Shown here piece after piece: positions 1-7,645 of a stretch of DNA of 64,000 bases (its first letter is position 1; the number at the start of each line of letters is the position of its first letter). A program made the position numbers and the translations under genes. The notes beneath the pieces are model-generated. The model did not search any database and was not told the DNA's origin. It saw nothing but the letters and a program-made list of their open reading frames with translations. The DNA is from Candidatus Accumulibacter appositus (GTDB lineage Bacteria; Pseudomonadota; Gammaproteobacteria; Burkholderiales; Rhodocyclaceae): assembly GCA_000585055.1 (NCBI GenBank), contig JEMX01000060.1:1-64000 (forward strand), given 5' to 3'.

Positions 1-222
1 GCCTCTGCGGCGCACGAACCATTCTTCAAATGCACCTTGCGGCTTGTACGGCGGAAGCGCTCGAGGGGCTGGGCGGCCTGCGCCTAGAATTCCTGTCGCA
101 CCGCCTTCCTTCCGCCCTCCCGCAGCGGCGAGAGGGCAGTTTCGTGAGTCGCCTGCGCGACGTTCACGGTATGGGCGGCGGGCCCGGCGGCGGCGAATTG
201 ACGACGATACGGCCAGTTGTTC
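1..222. other. Left-edge intergenic region with one degenerate repeat copy
   Basis: No convincing complete gene lies here. Bases 131-174 read GGCAGTTTCGTGAGTCGC, a short gap, then GCGACGTTCACGG. This matches part of the dispersed repeat seen at 19.0 and 32.2 kb, including its GTGAGTCGC/GCGAC inverted arms. On the minus strand, bases 1-75 stay open and read ...LPPYKPQGAFEEWFVRRRG off the left edge. That could be the 5' part of a gene continuing outside the window, but I find no start codon for it. Confidence 0.4.
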
Positions 223-1146
223 TCAGCTGGAAATCTCGCTGAGGAATTCCTCGCCCTGGAGAAGCAGTTCCCCGGATCGGCCGGGGACGCTTCCCCAGAG
301 GATTTCGTGTCTGGGCAATTGGTCGGGGTCGAGACCGGCGGCAAGCTCGCGCAGGGTGCTCAGTTGGTAGCCCTGTTCCTGCCAGCCAAGTAGCAGCTTT
401 TCGAAGGCCGGCAGGAGTTTCATTCCTTCAAGTTCGGCGTGCAGGGTGAACACATGGCCGTTGGCCGGGGCATCGCGGGTCAGCGCCAGGAGACGTTCAT
501 GGACATTGTTCTCGTCAAGGCCGTCGACGCCGATAAGTTCATCGAGGGTTGGCAGCGTGGTCGGCAGTTGCGGGCAATTGACGATTTCGGCGTTCCATAC
601 CGGCATGAAGGGGTGCTTGCCGCGGCAGTCGGAACTATGGCTGAAGCCCAGGCGCTGCGTCAGGCGCAGGGCCTGCGGATTCATCTGCCAGCCGGCGGCA
701 CCGTGTACCGACGCTCTCTCCGCGAAGATTTCTGTGTAGCGCTTCGCGGCGAGCTCGAACTCGCGCTGGGTCCAGCGCGCGTCGGCGTGGCGGACGCCGT
801 CCTGCCAGCGGATATGGTCCCAGCAGTGGATGCCGGTCTCGAAGCCGGCCTCTCTGACGCTACGCAGGATGCCGGCGCAGCAGCGACCGATATCCGGACC
901 CGGCAGCAGCGTACCGTACATCAGCGTCTTGAAGCAGTAATGGGAGAGTACCGAGGTCCGCGACACTTTTTTCATGAAGCCAGGACGAAAGACGCGCTTG
1001 ATCGCGCGGCCGGTATGGTCGGGACCGAGCGAGAACAGGAAGGTGGCGTTGGCGCGGTGGCGGAGCAGGAGTTCGACCAGGCGCGGCACGCCGATCAGCG
1101 TGCCGCGGTAGGTGTCGACGTCGATCTTGAGGACGAGTGAGGGCAT
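223..1146 (-). CDS. arnD: 4-deoxy-4-formamido-L-arabinose-phosphoundecaprenol deformylase ArnD
   Basis: This enzyme removes the formyl group from undecaprenyl-phosphate-Ara4FN, giving the undecaprenyl-phosphate-Ara4N used to modify lipid A. The 307-residue protein is collinear with enterobacterial ArnD. It has the NodB-type metal motif KIDVDTYRGT near residues 7-16, then GIHCWDHIRW, AAGW, SDCRG and TLPTLDELIG blocks, and a late FTLHAELEG segment. It is the last gene of the minus-strand arn operon, 24 bases after the ArnA dehydrogenase-domain gene. All catalytic blocks look intact. Confidence 0.93.
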   Translation of the reverse strand: MPSLVLKIDVDTYRGTLIGVPRLVELLLRHRANATFLFSLGPDHTGRAIKRVFRPGFMKKVSRTSVLSHYCFKTLMYGTLLPGPDIGRCCAGILRSVREAGFETGIHCWDHIRWQDGVRHADARWTQREFELAAKRYTEIFAERASVHGAAGWQMNPQALRLTQRLGFSHSSDCRGKHPFMPVWNAEIVNCPQLPTTLPTLDELIGVDGLDENNVHERLLALTRDAPANGHVFTLHAELEGMKLLPAFEKLLLGWQEQGYQLSTLRELAAGLDPDQLPRHEILWGSVPGRSGELLLQGEEFLSEISS

Positions 1147-1170
1147 GTGGATATCGGGCTCGGGCGCCCG

Positions 1171-2214
1171 TCAGTCCATCAGTTGGCGCGCGCCAGCGAC
1201 GTCGCTGCGGTAGGCCTCGAAAATGCCGTGCAGCGCGTCCTCGAAGGTCACCTGCGGCGCCCAGTCGAGGTCAGCCATGGTATTGGCGATCTTCGGCACG
1301 CGATGCTGGGTGTCCTGGTAGCCCTGGCCGTAGTACTCGGCCGAGGTCGTTTCGAGAACCTTGACCTTTGCGGCCGAGTCGGCGTATTCCGGGTAGTGCT
1401 TGGCCAGGTCGAGCATCAAGGCCGCCAGCTCACGGATCGAGTAGTTGTTTTGCGGGTTACCGATGTTGTAGATCTTGCTGTCGGCAACGCCATTCTTGTT
1501 GTCGATGATCTTCATCAGCGCGTCGATACCGTCGCTGACGTAGGTGAAGGAACGCTTCTGCGCGCCACCATCGACCAGCTTGATGGCTTCGCCGCGAACG
1601 ATGTGGCCGAGGAACTGGGTGATCACCCGCGACGAGCCTTCCTTGGGGGTGTGGATCGAATCCAGGCCGGGGCCAATCCAGTTGAACGGGCGGAAAAGGG
1701 TGTACTGCAGGCCTTCCTGTTGGCCGTAGGCATGGATCACGCGGTCCATCATTTGCTTCGCGCAGGCGTAGATCCAGCGCGGCTTGTTGATTGGGCCGTA
1801 GATCAGTGGCGAGCTCTCGGGATCGAACTCGGGGTCCTGGCTCATGCCATAGACCTCGGAAGTGGACGGGAAGACGACCCGCTTCTTGTACTTGACCGCG
1901 TGCCGGATGATCGGCAGGTTGGCCTCGAAGTCGAGTTCGAAGACACGCAGCGGCTCGGTGACGTAGGTTGCCGGGGTGGCGATGGCGACCAGCGGCAGGA
2001 CGACATCACACTTGCGGACGTGATACTCGATCCACTCCTTGCTAATCATGATGTCGCCTTCGAAGAAATGAAAGCGCGGGTTGTCGAGCAGGTCGGCGAC
2101 GCGCTCACGGTTGACGTCCATCCCGTAAACCTCCCAGTCGGTGGCGGCCAGGATGCGTTGCGAGAGGTGGTGGCCGATGAAGCCATTGATGCCGAGGATG
2201 AGAATTTTTTTCAT
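1171..2214 (-). CDS. arnA: UDP-glucuronate decarboxylase (ArnA C-terminal domain as a separate protein)
   Basis: This is the NAD-dependent oxidative decarboxylase that converts UDP-glucuronate to UDP-4-keto-pentose, the first committed step of L-Ara4N synthesis. The 347-residue short-chain dehydrogenase has the Rossmann motif GINGFIGHH near residue 8, the ArnA-type segment PLVAIATPATYV, the STSEVYG active-site region and a YACAKQ motif (Y-x3-K). In E. coli this is the C-terminal half of a bifunctional ArnA of about 660 residues. Here it is a stand-alone gene 5 bases downstream of the formyltransferase half. Assignment is firm; use of the symbol arnA for one half is a naming choice. Confidence 0.9.
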   Translation of the reverse strand: MKKILILGINGFIGHHLSQRILAATDWEVYGMDVNRERVADLLDNPRFHFFEGDIMISKEWIEYHVRKCDVVLPLVAIATPATYVTEPLRVFELDFEANLPIIRHAVKYKKRVVFPSTSEVYGMSQDPEFDPESSPLIYGPINKPRWIYACAKQMMDRVIHAYGQQEGLQYTLFRPFNWIGPGLDSIHTPKEGSSRVITQFLGHIVRGEAIKLVDGGAQKRSFTYVSDGIDALMKIIDNKNGVADSKIYNIGNPQNNYSIRELAALMLDLAKHYPEYADSAAKVKVLETTSAEYYGQGYQDTQHRVPKIANTMADLDWAPQVTFEDALHGIFEAYRSDVAGARQLMD

Positions 2215-2219
2215 GAGCG

Positions 2220-3170
2220 TCAGATCAGAGGGATAGGGTTTTGGGCCAGGTGGGTGGGCAGGGCTGCGGGCGCGATGGCCTCGCCGTCCACTTCAAGCGA
2301 CAGGATCTTGAGCACACCGCCGTCGCCGCAGCGGGCAAACAGGCAAGAGCCGTCGCGATAGAGCTCGGGCCGTCCGCTTGGGCCGTTGGCAGCGGGCCAA
2401 GCCAGGCTGCGGGTGATGACGACGCGCTGCGCGCGAAAGTCGAAAAAGGCGCCGGGGTAGGGCGGCGCGACGGCGCGAATCAGGTTGTGCACCGCCGTCG
2501 CCGGTTGTTGCCAATCGATGCGCCCATCCTCGGGCTTGCGGCCGCCGAAATAGCTGCCGATGCTCAGATCGGGCTGCCGGTGAGCCGCCGTGCCGGCGAG
2601 CAGCGCCGGCAGCGCCTGGTCCAGCGCCAGCTCGGCGGCCACGCTCACCTTGCCGAAGACTTCACCGGCGGTGTCGTCGGGGAGGATCGGTACTGCCTGC
2701 TGAGCGACGATCTCGCCGGCGTCGGGCTTCTCCACCATGCGGTGCAGCGTGGCGCCGGTTTCGCGCTCGCCATGGATCAGCGCCCAGTTCACCGGTACAC
2801 GGCCGCGGTAGCTGGGGAGTAGCGAGCCGTGCATGTTGTAGGCGCCGCGCGCCGGGATCGCCAGCAGCGCCGGCTTGAGCATCAGCCGGTAGTAGAAGGA
2901 GAAGAAGAAATCGGGCTGCAGCGCGCGCAGGCGGGCTGCGAAATCGGGCGTGTTGGGGTCATCAGGGGTGGCCACCGGGATGTCGTAGTCGTGCGCCAGG
3001 TCCGCCACCCGCTCGAACCAGATATTCTCGGCTGGGTTGTCCGCGTGTGTCACCACCAGCGCAACTTCGACGCCGTGCGCCCTCAATACGCGCAGGCAGC
3101 GGGCGCCGACATTGTGGTAGGCAAAGACGACCGCCCGCACTGCCGGCACCGCTTGTGGACCGCCGCTCAT
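2220..3170 (-). CDS. UDP-4-amino-4-deoxy-L-arabinose formyltransferase (ArnA N-terminal domain as a separate protein)
   Basis: This is the formyl-tetrahydrofolate-dependent formyltransferase that makes UDP-Ara4FN. The 316-residue protein begins with AVVFAYHNVGARCL and has the FFFSFYYRLML segment and the formyltransferase core NMHGSLLPSYRGRVPVNWAL, where Asn and His are catalytic and SLLPxYRG is the family signature. The next block is GATLHRMVEKPDAGEIVAQ, with the conserved Asp. The C-terminal OB-like region follows. It overlaps the arnC stop by 4 bases (ATGA) and precedes the decarboxylase half by 5 bases, so both ArnA activities are translationally coupled without being fused. Confidence 0.9.
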   Translation of the reverse strand: MSGGPQAVPAVRAVVFAYHNVGARCLRVLRAHGVEVALVVTHADNPAENIWFERVADLAHDYDIPVATPDDPNTPDFAARLRALQPDFFFSFYYRLMLKPALLAIPARGAYNMHGSLLPSYRGRVPVNWALIHGERETGATLHRMVEKPDAGEIVAQQAVPILPDDTAGEVFGKVSVAAELALDQALPALLAGTAAHRQPDLSIGSYFGGRKPEDGRIDWQQPATAVHNLIRAVAPPYPGAFFDFRAQRVVITRSLAWPAANGPSGRPELYRDGSCLFARCGDGGVLKILSLEVDGEAIAPAALPTHLAQNPIPLI

Positions 3171-4105
3171 TGCTCTCCTTCAAGGATCGCTTCGATCAGA
3201 TAGCGTGGGCGATGGCGTACCTGCTGGTAGACACGGCCGACGTATTCGCCGAGCAGGCCAATGCCGAACAGCGCCAGGCCGATCAGGAAGAACATCAATG
3301 CAAAGAGGGTGAACAGGCCTTCGGCCTCTGGACCAACGACCAGCCGGCGAACGATCAGCAGCACGAACAGTGCCGCCGAGCCGAGCGAGACGACGATGCC
3401 GAGCATCGAAAACCACTGCAGCGGCACCAGCGAGAAGCCGGTCATGAGGTCGAAGTTGAGGCGGATCAGGCTGTAGATCGAGTACTTGGATTCGCCGGCG
3501 GCGCGCTCCTCGTGCTCGACGATCACTTCCGCCGGGTGGCGGGCGAAGGTGTAGGCCAGGGCCGGGATGAAGGTGCTGACTTCCTTGCACGAGTTGATGG
3601 CGTTTACCACCGTCCGCGAATAGGCGCGCAGCATGTTGCCCTGGTCGGTGATGCGGATGCGGGTGATTTTCTCGCGCAGGTAATTCATCGCTTTCGATGC
3701 GCCGCTGCGGAAGAGATTGTCGTGGCGCTTGCGGCGAATGCTGCCGACGTAGTCGTGGCCTTCGCGCATCTTGTCGATGACCTTGCCGATTTCCTCGGGC
3801 GGATTCTGCAGGTCGGCGTCGAGGGTGACGATGATCTGTCCGCGCGCGTGTTCGAAGCCGGCCATGATCGCCATGTGCTGGCCGGCGTTGGCGGCAAGCA
3901 GTATGGCACGGGTGACATCCGGGCGCCGCTGGTACTGTTCGCGGAGCAGTGCCGCCGAACGATCACGGCTGCCATCATTGATGAACACCACCTCGTAAGG
4001 AGTTTCCAGTCGGTCGAGCGCCGGGTACAGGCGGGCGAACAGGGTCGGCAGACCATCCTCTTCGTTATAGACGGGAATGATGACGGAGATTTCTGGCGGG
4101 ATCAT
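3167..4105 (-). CDS. arnC: Undecaprenyl-phosphate 4-deoxy-4-formamido-L-arabinose transferase ArnC
   Basis: A family 2 glycosyltransferase that moves Ara4FN from UDP to undecaprenyl phosphate at the inner face of the cytoplasmic membrane. The 312-residue protein starts with the GT-A nucleotide-binding segment VSVIIPVYNEE-like (ISVIIPVYNEEDG), has FINDGSRDRS and the DxD-containing LDADLQNPPEE. It ends with two hydrophobic helices (about residues 230-290) and a basic tail, as in ArnC/DPMS-like transferases. It is followed by the formyltransferase with ATGA overlap. A dispersed repeat copy separates it from arnB upstream. Confidence 0.92.
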   Translation of the reverse strand: MIPPEISVIIPVYNEEDGLPTLFARLYPALDRLETPYEVVFINDGSRDRSAALLREQYQRRPDVTRAILLAANAGQHMAIMAGFEHARGQIIVTLDADLQNPPEEIGKVIDKMREGHDYVGSIRRKRHDNLFRSGASKAMNYLREKITRIRITDQGNMLRAYSRTVVNAINSCKEVSTFIPALAYTFARHPAEVIVEHEERAAGESKYSIYSLIRLNFDLMTGFSLVPLQWFSMLGIVVSLGSAALFVLLIVRRLVVGPEAEGLFTLFALMFFLIGLALFGIGLLGEYVGRVYQQVRHRPRYLIEAILEGEQ

Positions 4106-4114
4106 GGCGTGCTC

Positions 4115-4175
4115 AGGAGAGGGTGACGGTCATGACTTTCATCATCTGGGGTATGTCGATTGTCATGAGCGTTAG
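4115..4175. repeat. Dispersed repeat copy R2, inside the arn operon
   Basis: Reads GGTCATGACTTTCATCATCT then GGGGTATGTCGATTGTCATGAGCGTTAG. It aligns base for base with the copy at 19.1 kb (GGTCATGACTTTCATGATCT, GGGGCGTCTCGGCGGTCATGACCGTTAG). Its outer arms GGTCATGA/TCATGAGC form an imperfect inverted repeat. The TTA at 4172-4174, which is the TAA stop of arnB on the minus strand, lies at the repeat boundary. Confidence 0.7.
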
Positions 4176-5317
4176 TTCTTGATCTTCAAGCTGCGGCTGA
4201 GTGCGGCGCAGACGCGGTCCACATCGGCATCGCTCATGGCCGGAAAAAGTGGCAGGGTAACGGTCCTGGCGCCGACATCTTCGGCCCGCGGGAACTGCCC
4301 GGCGCGAAACCCAAGTTGCCGGTACAGGCTAAAGAGGTGCAGTGGCGGGTAATGCACGCCGACGCCGATGCCCTCTTCCTTCATCACCGCGATGAAGGCG
4401 CCGCGGTCGCTGCCGGTCGGCAGCAGCGGCTGAAACATGTGCCAGTTGCAGCTGCTGAAATCCTCGAGTGGCAGCGTCAGGCCAAGCGCCCGGTCGATTT
4501 TCTCGAAGTAGCGCTTGGCCAGGACGCGACGGCGCTTGGTGAATTCCTGCAGGTGCCGGAGCTGGCCAAGACCGACCGCGGCGGCGACGTCGGTGAGGTT
4601 GAACTTGCCGCCCAGGACGTCCACGTCCATCGTCCCGTCGGCCGCGCGCATGACACCCTGCAGCCGGCGCCGCTCGCAGAGGCCAATGTCGATGTCGCCG
4701 GGTAGTACCAGGGCGCCGCCCTCGCAGGTGGTCAGGTTCTTGTTGGCATGAAAGCTGAACGAGACGAAGTCGCCGATGCTGCCGATCGCCTGCCCCTTCC
4801 ATGCTGCGCCGAAGGATTGCGCGGCATCCTCGACGACGCGCAGGTGGTGGCGGTCGGCAATCGCGTACAGCCGGTCGCGGTCCACCGGCAGGCCGGCCAG
4901 GTCGACCGGAAGCAGCGCCTTCGTGCGTGGCGTGATTGCCGCTTCGATCTGTTCGAGGTCGATGTTGCGCGTCAGCGGGTCGATGTCTACCAGTACCGGC
5001 GTGGCGCCGACTTCGAGGATCACGTTGGCCGTCGCCACCCAGGTCAGCGGCGTGCTGACCACCTCGTCGCCGGGGCCGACGCCGGCCAGGCGCAGCGCCA
5101 CCTCGAGGGTCGCGGTACCGGAGTTGAAGGCGCGCACCGGGCGGCCGCCGCAGATCGCCGAGAGCGCCGCTTCGAAAGCCTGCACTTTCGGGCCGCTGGT
5201 GATCCAGCCCGAGCGCAGCACTTCGCAGACCGCGGCGATGGTCTCTTCGTCGATCGACGGGCGGGTGATCGGCAGCATGGGGGGTTTTGGCGGAGTCATT
5301 GGTATCGAGGTACTCAT
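4172..5317 (-). CDS. arnB: UDP-4-amino-4-deoxy-L-arabinose--oxoglutarate aminotransferase ArnB
   Basis: PLP-dependent transaminase of the DegT/DnrJ/EryC1 family that aminates the UDP-4-keto-pentose made by the ArnA dehydrogenase. The 381-residue protein has the GWITSGPKVQAFE N-terminus, FNSGTATLE, the VEDAAQSFG block and the Schiff-base lysine in SFHANKNLTTCEGG (K193). I use the ATG at 5317 rather than the longer open frame to 5512. This start gives the family's normal length and a 4-base ATGA overlap with the upstream flippase-like gene; the extra 65 residues do not resemble the family. Confidence 0.93.
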   Translation of the reverse strand: MSTSIPMTPPKPPMLPITRPSIDEETIAAVCEVLRSGWITSGPKVQAFEAALSAICGGRPVRAFNSGTATLEVALRLAGVGPGDEVVSTPLTWVATANVILEVGATPVLVDIDPLTRNIDLEQIEAAITPRTKALLPVDLAGLPVDRDRLYAIADRHHLRVVEDAAQSFGAAWKGQAIGSIGDFVSFSFHANKNLTTCEGGALVLPGDIDIGLCERRRLQGVMRAADGTMDVDVLGGKFNLTDVAAAVGLGQLRHLQEFTKRRRVLAKRYFEKIDRALGLTLPLEDFSSCNWHMFQPLLPTGSDRGAFIAVMKEEGIGVGVHYPPLHLFSLYRQLGFRAGQFPRAEDVGARTVTLPLFPAMSDADVDRVCAALSRSLKIKN

Positions 5318-5685
5318 GAGTTGGCCACCAGGATCACCCCGATGATGATGAAACCGATGCCCAGCGCTTTTTGCATCACTAGGATCTCGCCGAACCAGTA
5401 GTGCGCGATCAAGGCGTTGATCACATAGCCGATCGACAGCATCGGATAGGCGATGCTCACCGGGACCCGCGACAGGGCCATGATCCAGACCACGACGCTG
5501 ACCACGTAGCACGCCAGGCCGGCGACGATCGTCGGTTGACCGGCGACCTTGAGGCCGATCGGGATGATGTTGGCGAAGGCGAAATCGAAATGGCCGATGG
5601 CATTGGTGCCAGCCTTGAGCAACAGTTGAGCGGCAGCGTTGAGCAGCACGCCGGTGAGCACCAGGGCAAAAGCGACCAGGGTCAT
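5314..5685 (-). CDS. Small EamA/SMR-type membrane protein, probable Ara4N-lipid flippase subunit (ArnE/ArnF-like)
   Basis: A 123-residue protein of four predicted membrane helices: MTLVAFALVLTGVLLNAAAQ start with LLLKAGT after helix 1, then IVAGLACYVVSVVVWIMALS, VSIAYPMLSIGYVINALIA, and a final GIGFIIIGVILVANS. The Q-x-LLLKxG motif and the YPMLSIGYV segment are typical of the ArnE/ArnF and SMR/EamA families. E. coli uses two such subunits to flip undecaprenyl-phosphate-Ara4N; only one is present here, so it may act as a homodimer. It sits between arnT and arnB with a 6-base gap and a 4-base overlap. Confidence 0.8.
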   Translation of the reverse strand: MTLVAFALVLTGVLLNAAAQLLLKAGTNAIGHFDFAFANIIPIGLKVAGQPTIVAGLACYVVSVVVWIMALSRVPVSIAYPMLSIGYVINALIAHYWFGEILVMQKALGIGFIIIGVILVANS

Positions 5686-5691
5686 CTCAGT

Positions 5692-7353
5692 TCATCCCTC
5701 TGTCGTTGTGCCGGGCGGGAGCGCAGCGGCGGGTTTCTCGACGATCACGTAGCGCCGGTTGCGGGCGATCTCGCGCATCGGCAGGCTGGCGGCCGCCAGG
5801 CGCTCGAAAACGTCGTGCGTCATGATCGCGAAGGCCTCGCGGTCGTGACGCCAGCGCAGCACGAACTCGTCGATCGTGCGAATCCACTTGTGTGGCTCCT
5901 GCTCGATGCCGAAGGACAGCTCATTCTGCGTCTGGACCATGGTCAGTGTGCGCTTGATGTAGAACGGCAAGGTCTGCTCATAGTAGTCGACGCTGTAGAA
6001 GGGCACGTCGGGCTTTAGCCTGGGCAGCGCCTGCGCGGCCAGGCCACGCGTGGAACTGTAGGGCGCCAGGTGATCATGGCCGAGCAAGCCGGCGCTAGTA
6101 CTCAGCAGACCGCCGATGGCCAGGATCGCCACCGCGGCGCCGTTGCGCTGCCTCCATACCAGAAACATCGCTGTCACGAAGCTGGCCAGCGATACTACTG
6201 CCGCGCCGGTCAGCCAGGATCTGACCCCTTGCAGCATTTCCAGCGAGTACGAGTCGCCGGCCAGACGCAACACCCGTGGCGTCACCGCCAGGGCCACCAC
6301 CGCCAGCGTCGCGAGGAGTGCCAGATGGATCAGCCAGGCGCGCCGCGACAGGCGGGCCATATGGCGGCCGCCGAGCAGCGCCAGGGCCGGGAAGACCGGC
6401 AGGATGTAGGGCGCCATCTTCGAGCTGGAGATACTGAAGAAGGCGAAGGTGGTGGCGATCCACACCAGCAGGAAGCGGTCGGCGCTGAAACGTCCCGCCG
6501 TTCCCCCACTCCACGACTTGAGCAGGGTATGCACCAGCAACAGCGACCACGGTAATGCGCCCAGTGCATACACGGCAAGAAAATACCAGCCCGGCTCGTC
6601 GCGGCGGTGCACCGTCGATAGAAAGCGCTCGAAGTGCTCGTGGATGAAGAAGAACTGCGGAAATTCGGGATTGGCCAGCGATACCGCCACGAACCACGGC
6701 GCGGCGATGAGCAGGAACAGCGCCAGCCCGCTCAGCGGCGACAGCCGTTTCCATGGCGAGAGGTCGCGGTTGAGCAGCGTGTAGCCGAGCAGCGCGGCGC
6801 CGACCAGCACCAGCGCGACCAGGCCCTTGGAGAGCACCGCCAAGGCCACCGCGCCCCAGGCCAGCAGCATCCAGCGCCGGCTGATGCTGCGCTCATCGTT
6901 CTGCGCAAAGAGGAACGCGGTCCACGCCAGCTGCAGAAAGAACGACAAGCCCATGTCCAGGGTGATCAGGTGCCCGAGAACGACGAACAGCAGCGAACTG
7001 GCCAGGATCGCCGCCGCCAGATGACCCGCCAGCGGTCCCCACAATCGCCGTCCGGTCCACCAGGCGAGCAGCACGCTCAGAAAGCCGGTCAGTGCCGGCC
7101 AGAGTCGCGCTGTCCATTCGCTCTCGCCGAAAAGCTTGTAGCCGGTAGCCGTCGCCCAGTACTGCAGAGCCGGCTTCTCGAAGTATTTGAATTCGTTGAG
7201 GCGGGGCGTCACCCAATCACCGCTGGCCGCCATTTCGCGCGGGATTTCCGCATAGCGCCCCTCGTCCGGGCGGACCAGCGCGCGCTGGTCGAGCGTGCCG
7301 AACCAGACCGCCACCAAGGCGATCCACAGGATCCCGATCAGACTTCTGTTCAT
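5692..7353 (-). CDS. arnT: Lipid A 4-amino-4-deoxy-L-arabinose transferase, ArnT family
   Basis: Integral-membrane GT-C glycosyltransferase that transfers L-Ara4N from undecaprenyl phosphate to lipid A on the periplasmic side, which commonly lowers susceptibility to cationic peptides. The 553-residue protein carries the GT83/PMT signature LVRPDEGRYAEIPREM in the first periplasmic loop, then FKYFEKPALQYW. About a dozen hydrophobic helices follow, then a soluble C-terminal part from about residue 430. It is the first gene of the seven-gene operon, so the operon promoter should lie in 7354-7500. The family also includes transferases for other sugars, but the full arn set beside it supports Ara4N. 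Confidence 0.9.
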   Translation of the reverse strand: MNRSLIGILWIALVAVWFGTLDQRALVRPDEGRYAEIPREMAASGDWVTPRLNEFKYFEKPALQYWATATGYKLFGESEWTARLWPALTGFLSVLLAWWTGRRLWGPLAGHLAAAILASSLLFVVLGHLITLDMGLSFFLQLAWTAFLFAQNDERSISRRWMLLAWGAVALAVLSKGLVALVLVGAALLGYTLLNRDLSPWKRLSPLSGLALFLLIAAPWFVAVSLANPEFPQFFFIHEHFERFLSTVHRRDEPGWYFLAVYALGALPWSLLLVHTLLKSWSGGTAGRFSADRFLLVWIATTFAFFSISSSKMAPYILPVFPALALLGGRHMARLSRRAWLIHLALLATLAVVALAVTPRVLRLAGDSYSLEMLQGVRSWLTGAAVVSLASFVTAMFLVWRQRNGAAVAILAIGGLLSTSAGLLGHDHLAPYSSTRGLAAQALPRLKPDVPFYSVDYYEQTLPFYIKRTLTMVQTQNELSFGIEQEPHKWIRTIDEFVLRWRHDREAFAIMTHDVFERLAAASLPMREIARNRRYVIVEKPAAALPPGTTTEG

Positions 7354-7645
7354 GCCTTTTTCATCTCGCCGGACGCGCCTCGTCTGCGCCGCAAGCGGCC
7401 GGCAGGTAGCGACCGCAGTCGTCGTCGGGGCGAGGTTTCATGGGGTGGGCCTGTGGTCTGCGAGAGGGGCGGGGAATCCGCGCGACATGCGCTGCCATCG
7501 GGCGGGATTATACACGCTCGCCGTTGGCAGCTTGGCAGCCGCACGGGCGGCAAACGGAAGAAACATGTTCGCGCACATGGTTTTTTGCCGCTTGACGGTC
7601 TAGAGTGAAATTGCACCTGCAAACAACTCCAAGGGGGAATTCATC
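7354..7645. promoter_or_regulatory. Divergent promoter region between arnT and the octaheme cytochrome gene
   Basis: About 290 bases with no gene, between two divergently transcribed units. GGATTATACACG at 7505-7516 is the clearest AT-rich -10-like stretch. TTGACG near 7594 could be a -35 for the rightward gene, but no good -10 follows at the right distance. An AAGGGGG ribosome binding site lies just before the ATG at 7646. No PmrA/PhoP box could be recognised by eye. Confidence 0.35.
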
